The notes below the pieces were generated by a model that ran no database searches, had not been told where the DNA came from, and saw only the letters and a program-made list of their open reading frames with translations. Shown here in pieces: positions 47,640-59,900 of a stretch of DNA of 64,000 nt. Origin of the DNA: Holacanthus passer (Eukaryota; Chordata; Actinopteri; Pomacanthidae); the NCBI GenBank assembly GCA_025331565.1, contig JAFREQ010000131.1:434001-498000 (forward strand). Direction: 5' to 3'. The position numbers were made by a program, and so were the translations under genes. Numbering within the stretch: the first letter of the stretch is position 1; every line of letters begins with the position of its first letter.

Positions 47640-47910
47640 CCCTGATGTTTCCCAGCTTTTTCAGTTTGGACAGCAGACTTCACCTCTTCAGTGACCTCGA
47701 CCCTCTCAGGTGAGCAGACCTCTGCAGGGCTGAATTTGATCCAGGTGGACGTGTCTGGGCTGAAGCTCCACCCCCCCGGCGTAACATCAAGGTCGTCCTG
47801 TCCAAACTGTAACGCTCCTCAGGCTGCAGTCTGACCAGTCTAATTAAACAACACCTGGATGACCTGCTTCCCAGCATGCTCCACTGCTGTTGCCACCAGC
47901 AACCTAAAAC
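47640..47910. other. Locally GC-rich patch with an X-box-like palindrome
   Basis: This patch is richer in G+C than its surroundings and contains GTTGCC-ACC-AGCAAC (47889-47903), an X-box fit with a 3-nt spacer. A 65-codon minus ORF (47680-47877) has no known domain. It may be a promoter or enhancer of an unrecognised transcript; I cannot decide. Confidence 0.3.
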
Positions 47911-48519
47911 AAAGGTAATGTTGGGTTTTACATACAGTACTTTTTATAAGGAGAGAACTTAAAAATGACTTCAAATTAGTTTTTAATTCATTACTGAATT
48001 TTTACTTGTGGGTAATTTGTACCATAGCCTAGATTGAGTTGTTTTCCTGCTTTGTTCACAGGCGTTACAAATATAAGAAAAGCAGGTTAATATTTCACAC
48101 ACTGGCATGTTCAGTCAGACTTTTTTTTAACGTAAATGGCTCTCAGCTGAAAACAAAAAGAGAGAAGAAGAACAAGAAACAAAATATGTATTTAACACAA
48201 AGAAGATAATTGTTTTAATTTAAATTCTGTTTCTGTTCCTAATTGTTCAAAGACACAAAATATTTCAGGCTGAATTTTGGGGAAATGTGTCTAAAGTGAT
48301 AAAGTGACATATAGAATGTTTTCATATGACGGAATGTTGAAGCCATGAAAAGTCTTGGGTTTGGATATTTCACGTTTAGCTACAGCGAAGGTCGAGAAAA
48401 AGATCATCACAACACCTGTATGAAACCTGTCATTCTCATGCTCATGTCCTTATGCAATATTACTTTATCATCAGCTTTATTATGTTCATCCACATCTGTT
48501 AATTAACTTACCTACTTCT

Positions 48520-48655
48520 ATTGTAAAAAATATTGTATTGGGCACTGTTCTTTATTTCTATTGTTATATTCTATTTTTTGCTGCTGTAATTTCTGGAACA
48601 ATCTGGCAAAAGAACTTCCTTTGGGATTAAAAGTTCTATCTTATCTTATCTTATA
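48520..48655 (+). mobile_element. LINE 3' end with (TATCT)n tail
   Basis: The phrases GGGCACTGTTCTTTATTTC, TTTCTGGAACAATCTGGCAA and CCTTTGGGATTAAAAGTTC, followed by TATCTTATCTTATCTTAT, are the typical 3' UTR and tail of a fish CR1/L2-group LINE. Only the end is present. Confidence 0.6.
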
Positions 48656-49439
48656 CATCCAAAACATGGGTTTATGAGGTCAAAGGTGAAGTACACTGTG
48701 TATGTGTGTAAATCAAAGTCTCTTCTATCAGATCATTTTCTTCTCTTCAGACTCTGCTGATGTGAATCTGCTGCTGATGAATCTGTTCATCCTCTGACCC
48801 AGATAGAAACTACACAGCTTCAGTTTTTATTCTCTTCAGTCTGGACTCACAGCGTTCAGCCTGGAGCACCGAGCCAAGGACTCGGAATAAATGGAGGTTA
48901 GCGGGACAAACATGATCATAATGATGATAATGTATATAAATATAAACACTGTCATAAATCTAAACTCTCTGGCAGCGTCTATCAGATCTATAATACTGTC
49001 TGATCTCTCTGCCAATGAGCTGCTGTTTCCTCAAAAACACACAAAATAACGCCTCAGGGGAGGAAACAAAGCCGGGGAGGAAAACAAGGGGGAAGAGGGT
49101 GGAAACAGGCTTTAACTGTGAGCAGAGAGCTGTCGGTTCAAATCCCAGAGAGAAGAAAGAGATCAGAGGAGTTAGATGGTGAATGAAACAATGCTGATGC
49201 TGCCAAGCTGCTGCTGAGCAAAGCCTGAGGTTAGCAAAACCAGATGTCAAACTATAGAATGTGGTGATAGTAGATAAATAGCATGAATTACATATATCTA
49301 AAAATATAGACATATTTTTTAAAGAATAAAATGTTATTAATGTTATTAATTCAAACTATTTAATCCAGAAGTACAGTATTTAAAATTCCTCCAGATTAGT
49401 GGTTTCAAATTGCACTAATTAGTGATTCGTACATGGAAC

Positions 49440-50190
49440 TTCCTAATTGGTAATTTGCACTCTACAATTATTAAATTCAAACTCTAGAGTTACATAAATC
49501 AAGAAATATAATCATGTAATTTGTGCTCTAGAATGATGTAACATGTGTTCCAGAGTAACATAATTTGTGCTTTATTTCATGCATTAGAATTGTATAAATT
49601 GTGTTGTGTAGAATTATTTCTATGAGCGAACTACCAAGTGATTTGAGCTCTGAAATGATATAATCTGTGCTGTCAAATTCCGTAATATGTGTAATGTCTA
49701 ATTCATGCTGTGGAATGACTTCATTTGTGCTCTGTAAGTGCTTCATTCATACACTTGAATTACTTAATTTGTGCCCGCTGATTAATGTGCTCTAGAGCTT
49801 TCATTTGAGTGAACTATTATTTAGTGCTCAAGCACTTAATTTGTAGTTTGTGCGCTACAATTACTAACTTAATGAACATTGATCAGACTGATCTCTCTAA
49901 TCATTTCATTTATGTTCTAAAATTGCATCATTCTTGCTCAAGAATTAATTTGCGCAAAAGAACACTAATAACGTTTCTGCAGTAGAACTAATTTGTGTTC
50001 TTTAATTACCTAAATCATGCAGCAAAAATAATTTGCACATATGCACAGTAATATGTCCAGAATCACTAGTATAGTGTCTAGAATTGCCTCATTTGTGTGC
50101 ACCAATTTGTAATTTGTGCACTAAAACTACTTATTTAGTGAACACTAACTGGTTAATATTGCTCTAAAATAACTTAATATGTGCATACAA
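49440..50190 (+). repeat. Ancient degenerate tandem array, unit about 22 bp
   Basis: Variants of TAATTTGTGCTCTAGAATTA recur roughly every 20-24 bp through the whole stretch, for example at 49453, 49517, 49559, 49725, 49763, 49849, 49990, 50112 and 50173. No two units are identical. AATTTGTG/CATTTGTG is the best kept half of the unit. I do not recognise the family. Confidence 0.65.
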
Positions 50191-50216
50191 ATTGTTTTCC
50201 CCCAACATTGTGATGA

Positions 50217-50534
50217 ATGGATCTGAAGGCAGTGAAGGAACATGAGTCAGAGAGGAGAAGCTGTGGGATGAACCAGACTGAAGGGAGGAGAGAGGATGAG
50301 GATGAAAGTGTGACTTCATGCTGCTGTTTGTGTTTCAGAGGAGGCAAGGATTTTGCTTCTCCGCCAAAAGACCCAGAAGTTCATCTAAAGTTCAGAATCA
50401 GAACTAATCTGACCTCCTGTGATCTGATGAGAGCAGTTTTTACAACGTCCAGTCCTGTCAGCTGCAGCGTTGACTCGCCAAACTTAAAGATCAAAATCTC
50501 AGAGAGACTTCAGAATGAAAATGTAAAGGACTGA
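50217..50534 (+). other. 105-codon ORF, doubtful
   Basis: This ORF directly follows the decayed array. It has an acidic/basic start and a Cys cluster (CCCLCF) but no domain I know, no splice partner and no promoter signal. An internal CAG/GAGG at about 50340 could be a splice acceptor of a real exon. I list it only as a doubtful candidate. Confidence 0.15.
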
Positions 50535-50689
50535 TGGTTGATTAAAAAGCTCTTTAAAGATACACTATTTCATCCTAAGGCAGGAGTTATGATTCTGAAG
50601 AGAATCAGGTGACCTCGATCAGGTGTGTGTATGTGTGTGTGTAGGGCCAACTAAAGACATAGGACATATATCTGGTGGTGTTAGTCAAA

Positions 50690-51615
50690 GGAGAGAAAAA
50701 ATAGCCAGTGGGTGCCACTCCTCATTTTCTGCCTTGAGGTTAGAAATGGACAAATAAAGAAAGAAACACACTTTGCAGTTCTGTTCCTCACAATTTTTCA
50801 TCTGCCCCACTGTGCACACTGAAAGTGGGGGAGGGGTTAGGGTTATATATGCATCGCAGACAGCCAAAGTCCAGGACGTAAGAAATGCTAGAGATGCTGT
50901 GATGGACAAATATCAAGAGGCAGATAACTTCACATTTTATTTCATAGTGAAAAGGTCCAAGTCTTTAGGTGCACAAGGATAAACATGGAGAAAAGAAGGG
51001 GGAAAAGATAATGTAGAGGTATGTCATCTTATGTTAACATTGAAAAGCCGGTTTGAGTGTAGACGTTTCTTCATCTGTTCAGATTAAAGGAGATGAATCT
51101 GAATGGCAAGCCAGAACGAGCTATCTGGATAAGTGCTCCTTCCTACAACGTAAGGCATTGTGCTGACTTTTCACTGATCAGTATCAGTGATTATGGCTGA
51201 TGGACTGGATGGATGGATGCTGGACTGCACCAGCAGTCAACACTAGCTACTAGTACTAGTTATATCACGAATCTAAGCTGAACCCAAATGCAGACAACAG
51301 ACTAACAGATGAGTTGAAAACACAAGTCTTTCATTTGAAGCAGGCAGAGATGGTGAGATGAAGGGAAATCCGGGGGAAGGCGTGGCTGTGGGCTACTAAA
51401 ATTGGTTGCACCACAATTCTGTGGGTCATAACATAACTAGTTTTAATGTGAAGTCATAACTAAGGCATGTGGCCAATCAGTGATCAAAGATAGTGTTCCA
51501 TTGTCATGGTTACTGTACAGATTAACTTTCTGGCTAACATGATCCACTTTGCGTCGTAGCAGATTGTAGTAAACAAGATCAATACTGAGTATCAGATCAA
51601 TAAATTAGGTCTCTA
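50690..51615 (+). mobile_element. hAT-like element remnant, copy 1
   Basis: It has the same order of blocks as 61630-62478: a 5' block with GCAGACAGCCAAAGTCC, TAAGAAATGC and TCACATTTTATTTCATAGTG followed by AAAAGG, and a 3' block with TAATGTGAAGTCATAACTAA, CTGGCTAACATGATCCACTT, GCGTCGTAGCA and ATCAATAAATTAGGTCT. The short translated piece (K..KSLGAQG) recalls the N-terminus of ZMYM1-like hAT transposases in fish. The transposase body is missing. The CACAGAGA-type ends could not be defined. Confidence 0.5.
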
Positions 51616-51905
51616 ATGGAGAACTGTGTTGCAAAATGGCTCCGCTGAGAAAGTGATTGCAGCAATTGCAATCTGCCATCGCTCCAGAACCTGTACGCTC
51701 CAGGACCCTCAAGCATACCGGCAAGATTATTGCAGATGTGTGGTCACTGTGTAATTGATAATATACTGCTGTGTTGTCATTATCATTATTGTCATTATTA
51801 TTATACATTATGTCGGTCAAATTATTTGTACAGTGTTACTTTGGATTGTAATAATTGTAATCATAATCAACCAAATCCTAATGTTCCCTATTGCACCATA
51901 ATGGT

Positions 51906-51907
<2 letters not shown>

Positions 51908-51948
<41 letters not shown>
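51908..51948 (+). repeat. (GT)n microsatellite followed by (GA)n
   Basis: About 20 GT units followed by GAGAGAGAGAG. Confidence 0.95.
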
Positions 51949-51957
<9 letters not shown>

Positions 51958-51999
51958 TGTGTTCATTCAATTCCTAATTTCCACTGGACAAAATCCTTT

Positions 52000-54120
52000 T
52001 ACAGTCTCAGTTCCTTTTACCCTCTAAAATCTGACCGTCCAGTTGATAAAACCCAGAGTTCAGAGAAAGGAGTTGATAGAAAACGTAACGCTCATATGAG
52101 TCACCTTTAAATATTATTGTATTGTATTATTGTTTCCACAGACCAATAAATGCAACGACCAACAGCAAGAGGTGCAATAACTGGTTGACTGACCGTGCTT
52201 TCTTTACCTTGGGTTTCTCCTCTCAGGCTACGTACAGTCGGAGCTATCTGGACCTTGTTGGGGTCAAATGCAGCTTGTGCCTGCAGTTTTCCTCTACTCA
52301 GGGCCCAAATACGTAGGGTTTTTTTCACTTTAAGTGGGGTTAGAACATTAACAATACTCAGGTTTACATACAATTTTTACTACCATAATTACAGAAAGTA
52401 CAATGAACCAACTTCATTATAATTTGTCATTTGCTAGATTGAAAACCAGAAACTTGTTCTGGCCACACAAATCCATCACACATACAGGATTTGTAGCTCA
52501 CTCAGAAGTTTTGTCTTTAAAAGCCTCCATAAACTTCTAGCTCTTGTTGGACAATAAACTGTGTTCTATTCCAGGAGACAAACGGAGCACTGGATGAATG
52601 CTGATCTTCAGCATGTGTCAGAGTTTATTTATCAGCTCAGTAAACAGAAACATGTTATTGTGTCGGTGTTTCTGTCTGCCTGTGTCACTGTGACGCACGG
52701 CCGGGTGGAGACCATGTGACATCACTCCTCTGGGGTTAAAGGGCGTCTCTGTGACACACCGTAACCATAACGATGGGGTTTCACCTCGTCTATATGTGTG
52801 CGTGAGTGTGTGAGTGGTTCAATATTAACACAGCAGAGGTGTGTACTGTGGGTTTGAGTCATGTCTGACAGTTTAATTCCTGCCTGATGTCATGAGAAAG
52901 TTCGTAAGAAAACAGGCAGCAAAGTCTGACTTAAACACACAGGCTGAAACTCACACAACACCACAACACACTCAGAAGACCAACCCACAGATTCATACAC
53001 TGTATATGAGTTTTTAAACATAAGAAATGATCGTTTAGCGTTTGTTAGCTGATGATAGCTTCTTGAGTTCATACATACCTTCAACATTACTAACCATTAA
53101 TGACTGAATGAATGTGGTTGCTTTCTTGCACCTGACATTAATGTTTGTCTCATGTTTGAGTGAAAGTACGAATCGCTTTCACGTAGAAGTCAAGGCAGCT
53201 GTCTGATGAGGTCGGACCATTAACATTTCTGAAACACTTCCAGCGTGACTCAAGTCTGAACCGAATGTGTCATATTAACACGAAGGCTTCAGCAGCACAG
53301 TGTTTAAATACACACAGAGAGATTAACTGCACATCTTGTTCTGCTTTATTAAGATCAATGTAATACATTTGTCACTTAATTATCTCACTTATGGACAAAG
53401 AAAATTAAATCAGTTTAATAAGCCAGGAAACACTGTGAGGGAGCCTGTGGCAGAAATTCTTCTTGAGAATATGTTCGTGGATCTACGGGGGTGATTAGAC
53501 AACTGACAAGCAGTGTAAAATCTGTGGAGCGCCCTCTGAATGAAGCCACGCAGCTTTGAACAGTTTTAAAATCAGTCTCTTCATGTCATTATTCCGCTGT
53601 TATAAGAAAGAAAAAAGACAAGAAAATGAGTCGAAGAAGCCACGGATGTTACAGACTCCATGTCTAAAAACAGAAAGGAATCCTTGTATTATGTGAATTT
53701 TAAAGAAATATTAGAGTTGATGCCAAACTGGGTCTTACTGTCATAGTTTTGTCCATCATCCAGCAGTATCTGATAACGCTGTGCTCTGTGAGATCCGAGC
53801 ACTCTGGAAACACGTGTGAAAAATGATTGTATGTTTTCTGCTGCTCTTGTTTTAATACAGAAAATACATAGTGGAAAAGAACATGGATTAGACAGTTCGT
53901 CTAACCTGATAATGAAAACAGGAAAACTGAATGATTACTGTTTATTGCCATTAGTGTGTCTTTTTTGGTGAAGTAAAGTAATTACAAACAAAAATTATAC
54001 AGAAATAACAAATAGTCTCAATATATGAGTAATAAGTATTTTGTGTGTCACCCTAAGCCTTGTGGCTAATAATAATCTGAAGGTGCAGTGCAGACAGTGT
54101 AACAAATCAAAGCTGAATGT
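52000..54120. other. Intergenic, no recognised gene
   Basis: A run of unique-looking, moderately AT-rich sequence. I see no exon with conserved protein and no known repeat. Confidence 0.45.
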
Positions 54121-54126
54121 TTGTCA

Positions 54127-54187
54127 ACAACACACACACCCACACACACACCACACAGACACACACACACACACACACACACACACA
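54127..54187 (+). repeat. (CA)n microsatellite, imperfect
   Basis: CA repeat with CCC and GAC interruptions on its left side and about 16 perfect units at the right. Confidence 0.95.
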
Positions 54188-55489
54188 TCTGTGTCAGTCA
54201 GTCATTTTTTGGGATTTGTCAGATTTAATTCAGGAACATTAATCTGCTACAAGACAAACTGCACAAACTGCAGACGTAAAGTTTGCAGGAAGTGAAAAGG
54301 GGGTATTTCTCACCTGAGGCTGCTGATTGGACAGGACTCAAACTGTTTCTGTGGGACTCCTCACCAAGCTGTGGCGAAGTGTGCTGCAGTTCCTCTACTG
54401 TCCATGAGTCGCTTTTCCAAGAAAAGTGACAGTGAGTTGGAATCCCCCCTCCACTTCTGTCAAAAACACCGAGACGTTTTTACACATCATCTCTCCGGAG
54501 ATAGCTTACCTTCTTCTGATGTGACTCTGAGGGCAGATTTTCACAATGAATGTTTCTTTTAGGAGAAAGCTCAAAGTGGGGTGTGTTCGTTACGAAGTGT
54601 CTCGGCCTGTCACACTCAACTGAATGTTGCCGTTAATCAATCTACTTCTGTTGCACCCAGGCTCCATCCAAAACAGTTATGTATATGGTGCATTCAGAAT
54701 ATACCCTGAATATTGGACAGACAAAAAGTTTGAGAGCAGCTGGATGAGAGAAACGACCTGATTTCATCTGTAAAACATATCAAATCAGTGGTCTGGTCCT
54801 TTAAAATGTATTTCTGGTCTCAGTCATATCTCTGACTCATTTCTGCTTCTTTCTTAACTTTTATTGACGTGTTGAAGACTTTGTTGATCTGACCTCATTA
54901 ATAATGATGAGCAGCTACAGTATTTGTTTTCGGCTTTTGGCCTGAAGATTTTCTCTAAATATCATCTTCAACCTTGACTGACTAATCGCAGCTTAGTGGG
55001 CTGAGCTGCTCACTGATGAACTTCGAACCACCAGAGCGAAACAGACCGAGCGTGAAAACAGTGTGATATTCTCTGATTTTCATAATCGATGCACATGGAA
55101 ACATGAAAATTAGATTAAAAAGGAATGTAAATAAAATGAAACAAAAGTTTAAAATGGGCATTACAAGTAGAATGCAGATATAACATTTACACTATTACAT
55201 AGTCACCTTGTAGAAACGTTAACAGACACACAAGGGAACAAAAAGAAAGACTATATATATATTTTTTATTTTTTTTATTTATATTTATTTTTTTATTTTT
55301 TTTTACCGAAAGAACAGCTCCTGTGAGGAACTGAATGCTGCTGTTGATTCTGATCCTGACCTCCAGTTTGAAGATAAAACAACATGTGAGGCGTTAGTAT
55401 TTTTAGACGAGCTGCGACCACGACTCTGGATGAAATTAGTTTATGGCTCCGTGAACGTGCAACCCCCCCACCCCCCACCCCCAACACCA

Positions 55490-55525
<36 letters not shown>

Positions 55526-56149
55526 AGCCCTGCACCGCTGGCCTCGTCCTGAGCGTGGCTCTGATCAGATCTGATCAGTTTCCGCTCAGCTTGCTCTCTC
55601 TCAGCGTGAACACAAAGAGGCAGCAGCATAAATTTCTTCGCTGTGTTTTTTCTCTATAATTTCATGCAACAGAGCAGCTGCAGGGCCTTCTCCTCCAACA
55701 TCCGTCCGTCTGACTGTCCTGACCACGCTTCCAGTCCCAGCTGAGCAGGTCGCAAGATAAACGTCAAGAGGTTTATCCAACATGAAGCTGGAGCCAACCC
55801 ACAGTGACATCAACTGAAACAAATAACAGTGCATTAAACCACATGATGAGACAGTTTCAACCAATAAATGCCTCTGTTGAAAGCAAATATTGAGCTTTTT
55901 TAAAGCAGCTAAAGGCATGTTGTGCCTGTTAAATACCTGACCTGATAAACTTTGAGCTTCTCTCCCAAGCTCTCCTTTTTTCACACGACTACTTCAGTCA
56001 CTTTTCATCTGTACAGTTCAAACAAGTCCAGCGCCAAGTGTCCGTGACCGTATGAGTGTTTTTATGGAGACACTGTCTGAAAGTGTGCGTTGTGCCTTCC
56101 CCCTCTCTCAAAAAAACCCCTGCATTCTGACAATGTGCAAAAAAGATTA
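54188..56149. other. Intergenic with a T/A-rich tract and a (CA)n run
   Basis: It holds an AT-rich low-complexity tract (about 55251-55305) and a C-rich stretch followed by (CA)n at 55461-55523. No gene is recognised. The minus ORF at 55601-55984 has no known domain. Confidence 0.45.
55490..55523 (+). repeat. (CA)n microsatellite
   Basis: About 17 CA units preceded by a C-rich run (CCCCCCCACCCCCCACCCCC). The minus-strand ORFs reading V-C-V-C here are artefacts. Confidence 0.95.
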
Positions 56150-56159
56150 ATTTGTGTTA

Positions 56160-56690
56160 ATGTAATATGTCAAGTTAGACGTGGCGTTTTCATGTTAATG
56201 TAAAATGTAATGTAATGCACACTAGTCTATATTTAATCTGTAGCACCAACGCAGATATATTCACTTGTACATATAGATTTCTTTCTACACTGTGCACTAC
56301 ATCACTGCTACTTGTTTATACTCTACATAAGGTATCTGACCCATTCTACTGTACATACTGTATATAGCCTGTCGACAATATACATATCACTTAACATACC
56401 ACTCACTGGTTTACTGTTCATTCTGTGCATTCGTTCACTGAACTTCTATGTTGCTCTCTGTTCATTTTGTACAAACTCAGTCACATCCCTTCGGCTTTAC
56501 TAGCACACTGATGAAGCGTTCAGCCTGTAAATTCTGCACATTCTCCTTACTCTGTAAATGCCTGCACCTATAGGCACTTGCTAGTGTGTGCACTATCTGG
56601 TAAGACACTAAAATGCATTTCATTGTCCTGGTACTTAATTCATGCTGTGACAACGAAGTTGAATCTAATCTCATCTACTCATCATTATGT
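56160..56690 (+). mobile_element. LINE 3' UTR (CR1/L2-group)
   Basis: The phrases CACTAGTCTATATTTAATCT, ATCACTGCTACTTGTTTAT, TACATACTGTATATAGCC, ATGCATTTCATTGTCCTGGT, and GACAACGAAGTTGAATCTAA followed by TCTCATCT are the usual 3' UTR and tail of a fish LINE. There is no coding part. A shorter, older relative appears at about 57780-57900. Confidence 0.65.
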
Positions 56691-56699
56691 AAACAGATG

Positions 56700-58740
56700 A
56701 GCACATAATGTGCTCATGGGAGATTTCGCCTCAAAATATTTGGCTCATTGCTCCACCTGTGAATGAAACAGGAAAGAACTCATTTAGAGATGTCTGTGTT
56801 TATGAGAATGGATGCACGTCATCAGAGAAAAGAAAATGTGTCATGTGGAGTTATGTTGATGAATTTGTGAGAGCGTGTTCAAATTTTGCATTTGGTTTTC
56901 TTTCTGTATTGTGACATGCACTGCTACGATCACTCTGTACCTGCTTTTAGCAAATATCTGAGCAGTTTTAACATCTAATGTGTGAAAGACTGACAGAGCT
57001 GGAAGAAAATTTTTAACAATATTTACATACAAATCAGCTGATCATCTTCTGATTATGTGACTGGTCAAAATGTTTGTGGTTAATTGTGTATTTTTAACAA
57101 TATTATCAAAACAACTGATTAGTCACAGTGACTCATCTGTGACTCATCTGGTTAGTTACGCTCTTATATACAGTCCAGTTTTCCATGACATGAGTTTATT
57201 ATTGTGTAACAAGCTGATTATTCCAAATTATGTGATCAATAAAATCAATATTATATCACATATCTGATGAAAAGGTGTGTTTTAATTCATGATGATAAAT
57301 CAGATTCCATACCACCAAAGTAAAAATCATCTGGTTTAGTGATTGTTCGTAAAGAACGCAAATGATGTTAATAAGTTAATATAGTTATTATACAGTGTTA
57401 TACAAGTTATTATACATGCAAGCAACCCTGTAGCTAACTTTATGCCAAATCTAATATCTATGGTGGACGTGGTGTGAGGCCTCATGACCAACTCAAAAAT
57501 GTACACGTCTTGTTCCCGACTTTAGGGGAAGTATAGCAGACTGTGTGATCTGATCAGGACTATGACTTTTGACTTGTATTTGTCTGTAGCCAGAAATAGC
57601 AACTGGGAACTAAAAGACAAAGTAATGTCACCAAATGACTTTGTCTATTTGCATAATGATGGTAATGTTGTTAATTAACTTGACTGGCAAGTTGCAAAAA
57701 TGTTGGTATTCAACATATCAGTAAAATGTTCTCTGAAAACGTATTTCACTTGCTCCCGCCAAAACATCCTATGGGTGAAAACAATCACACTGCACTGTTT
57801 TATTACCACATACTTTGCACCAATTGTCATATATTGCACTGTTTACATCTGTAAATATCAACCTGCACACCAGCCATGCAGTATTTACTCCACCTGCACT
57901 GCCTATTGCTTGTTTCCTACTTTCTTTGTTTTTGTTTTCTTCTGAGCTTTTGTTTGTTTGCACCGAGGTCTGAGAGCAACGTTCAATCTGTTCAAGAATT
58001 AACCATAAGGAAGAAAATATCTGCTTCTAGTGACTACAGCATTATTGAACTTAATTATGATTATATTTAAAGACTCACAGCACTTGGTTCAAGTCCAGGA
58101 AAAATCAGGCTCTTGGTTTGATAGAGAGAAAGTCTGCAGTGACTGGAGACACAATTAGCAATATTTAACTGAAACCATGATCTTTTCCTAATTTGACAAC
58201 ATGTCTAAACAGAAAGTTTCGATCAAGGTTTTCAGTTGTCTGTCTCTTGTGTATCAGGTGGAACAGATTCCTATTTTAATCATTCCAGGTGAGTAATTAG
58301 GCCACAGAACAGCTCGTGTTTTACTCACTATATACTGTACATAAACAGATTTTTACATGCCATTTTATTTGTTACCACAATGTAATTAGGAAAACAATTC
58401 AGTATCATATAAACCAGGCCAAGGAGACAGGGTTGAGTAGAAATGTGTGTAGAACAGGACATCAGTCAGAAAGAAGGCACCACAATCCCAAAAACTGTTG
58501 AGCCCTTCCTTCTTCCTTTAGCTCCCTGTTTCTCCCTCTTCTTCCTTCTATTCTTTCATTTATTCTCTCCATATCCATTCTTTTGTCCAGTCTTCCTTCT
58601 CATTTCCAATCTTTGTTTCTTTGTTGCTTTTACCTTCTGAATTTCCGTCTTCCCTTCCTTTCCCTTCTACTGGCCTACTCCTATTTTATCCTTTTTCTTT
58701 AGTAGTTCTCTGAAGGTTCCCTCAGTACTTCCTGCTTCCT
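56700..58740. other. Intergenic, AT-rich, with LINE 3'-end scraps
   Basis: No gene. A pyrimidine-rich stretch (about 58500-58680, many TTCC/TTCTT) lies before the 58.75-kb minisatellite. Confidence 0.45.
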
Positions 58741-58751
58741 CTTTCCAATCA

Positions 58752-58936
58752 GATGCCCCATGGCGATCAGAGGCCCCTGGTGGTCAGAGACACCTGTTGG
58801 TCATCAGGGGTTTCTGGCACTCAAAGTCCCCTGATGATCAGAGACCCCGGGTGGTCAGAGGCTCCTGGTGATGAGAGGCCCCTGGTGATCAGAGGCCCCG
58901 GGTGGTCAGAGGCCCCTGGCAGTCAGAGGCTCCTGG
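58752..58936 (+). repeat. 18-bp minisatellite (GGTCAGAGGCCCCTGGTG-like)
   Basis: About ten imperfect units of the form GGTGRTCAGAGGCYCCTG. Because the unit is a multiple of 3, a 128-codon plus ORF (58753-59139) runs through it with the repeated peptide GPGWSEAPG. The ORF has no other support. Confidence 0.85.
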
Positions 58937-59599
58937 ATATTGGCCCCTTTGCTCTGGTTAGTAATCCATCTTTTCCTCCACTGCTTGCCTGTGGGCAGCG
59001 GGTGGTTCAGTGCCTTGCTCCGGGCCTCTGTGGTATTATCGGTGGTTCTACTCCTTCACTTTTCTTCTGTTTCTTCCTCACAAGTTTCCAGCCGGTGTTT
59101 GGCTCGGCTACATGGATTTATTTAGCGTCTGCAGATTGATCACACTGGTTTGTATTTAACCTACTTAGGCAGAGAGCGAGCGCGCTAAGCTGAGCCCCCT
59201 GCAGGATTTAACATTTCCAACTGTCAGGATGAATTAACCGGCACTAATACCACTTTCATCCCTCGCTGGGTTCCTTCAGTGGAGTGACTCACAGCTCTGT
59301 AACGCCGAGCAGGAGGATGTTGGAGCGTTTCTGAGAGTGATTCTTTTAAACATCCGTGTTGATTAGACTGTGATCTGCTCCTAGGGGTTTCAAGGAGAGG
59401 GGAAAAAAAAGCATCAGGGATTGATTTAGGAAAAGACAATTATTAACCTGAAGTGTTTTTAATTACAGGATACAGGATGTATAATTTTCTCAATTATACA
59501 TTTGATCATTCAAAGATACAATCTGGTCATTAAATCTGTCTTTAAAGAGAAAACATCAACAAATGTGGTTCCAAAAGATTATTCTTTTTTATTGGTTAT

Positions 59600-59900
59600 T
59601 TTGTACACACAAAATCTGTATCTTGGGTCAAAAGCTGTCTGGTGTGCAGATATTGGATCAATTTCTAGTGCACGCAAGTTATAATTTTGCACACGAGGTA
59701 AAAATCTGCATGCACAAAATATTAAAACTGTATCTTGTGCAGACAAGGAATTATCTTCTGTGCATTAGTTTCTTCAAAACAAGAAATTTCCACAGCATGA
59801 AGAAACTGTGACAGAGAAGAAATCTGTCACAGAAAGAAAGATTCTCTATCCAATCAAGAAATTTCTGCATATTTGTGTGCAAAAAAGTTTATTGTCTTAA
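59600..59900 (+). repeat. Degenerate array of 'cttgtgcacacaa'-like units
   Basis: The half-palindromic phrase TTGTGCA(C/G)ACAA and its variants (GTACACACAAAATCTG, TAGTGCACGCAAG, TTTGCACACGAGG, CTGCATGCACAAAAT, CTTGTGCAGACAAGG, TTCTGTGCATTAG) recur every 23-30 bp, mixed with ATTATCTT and AAGAAATTTC. It is a decayed tandem array unlike a simple microsatellite. Confidence 0.55.

Noticed and set aside
55293..55629. Minus ORFs with V-C-V-C runs
   Set aside because: Artefact of the (CA)n microsatellite.
58753..59139. 128-codon plus ORF
   Set aside because: Created by an 18-bp minisatellite that keeps frame; no other sign of a gene.
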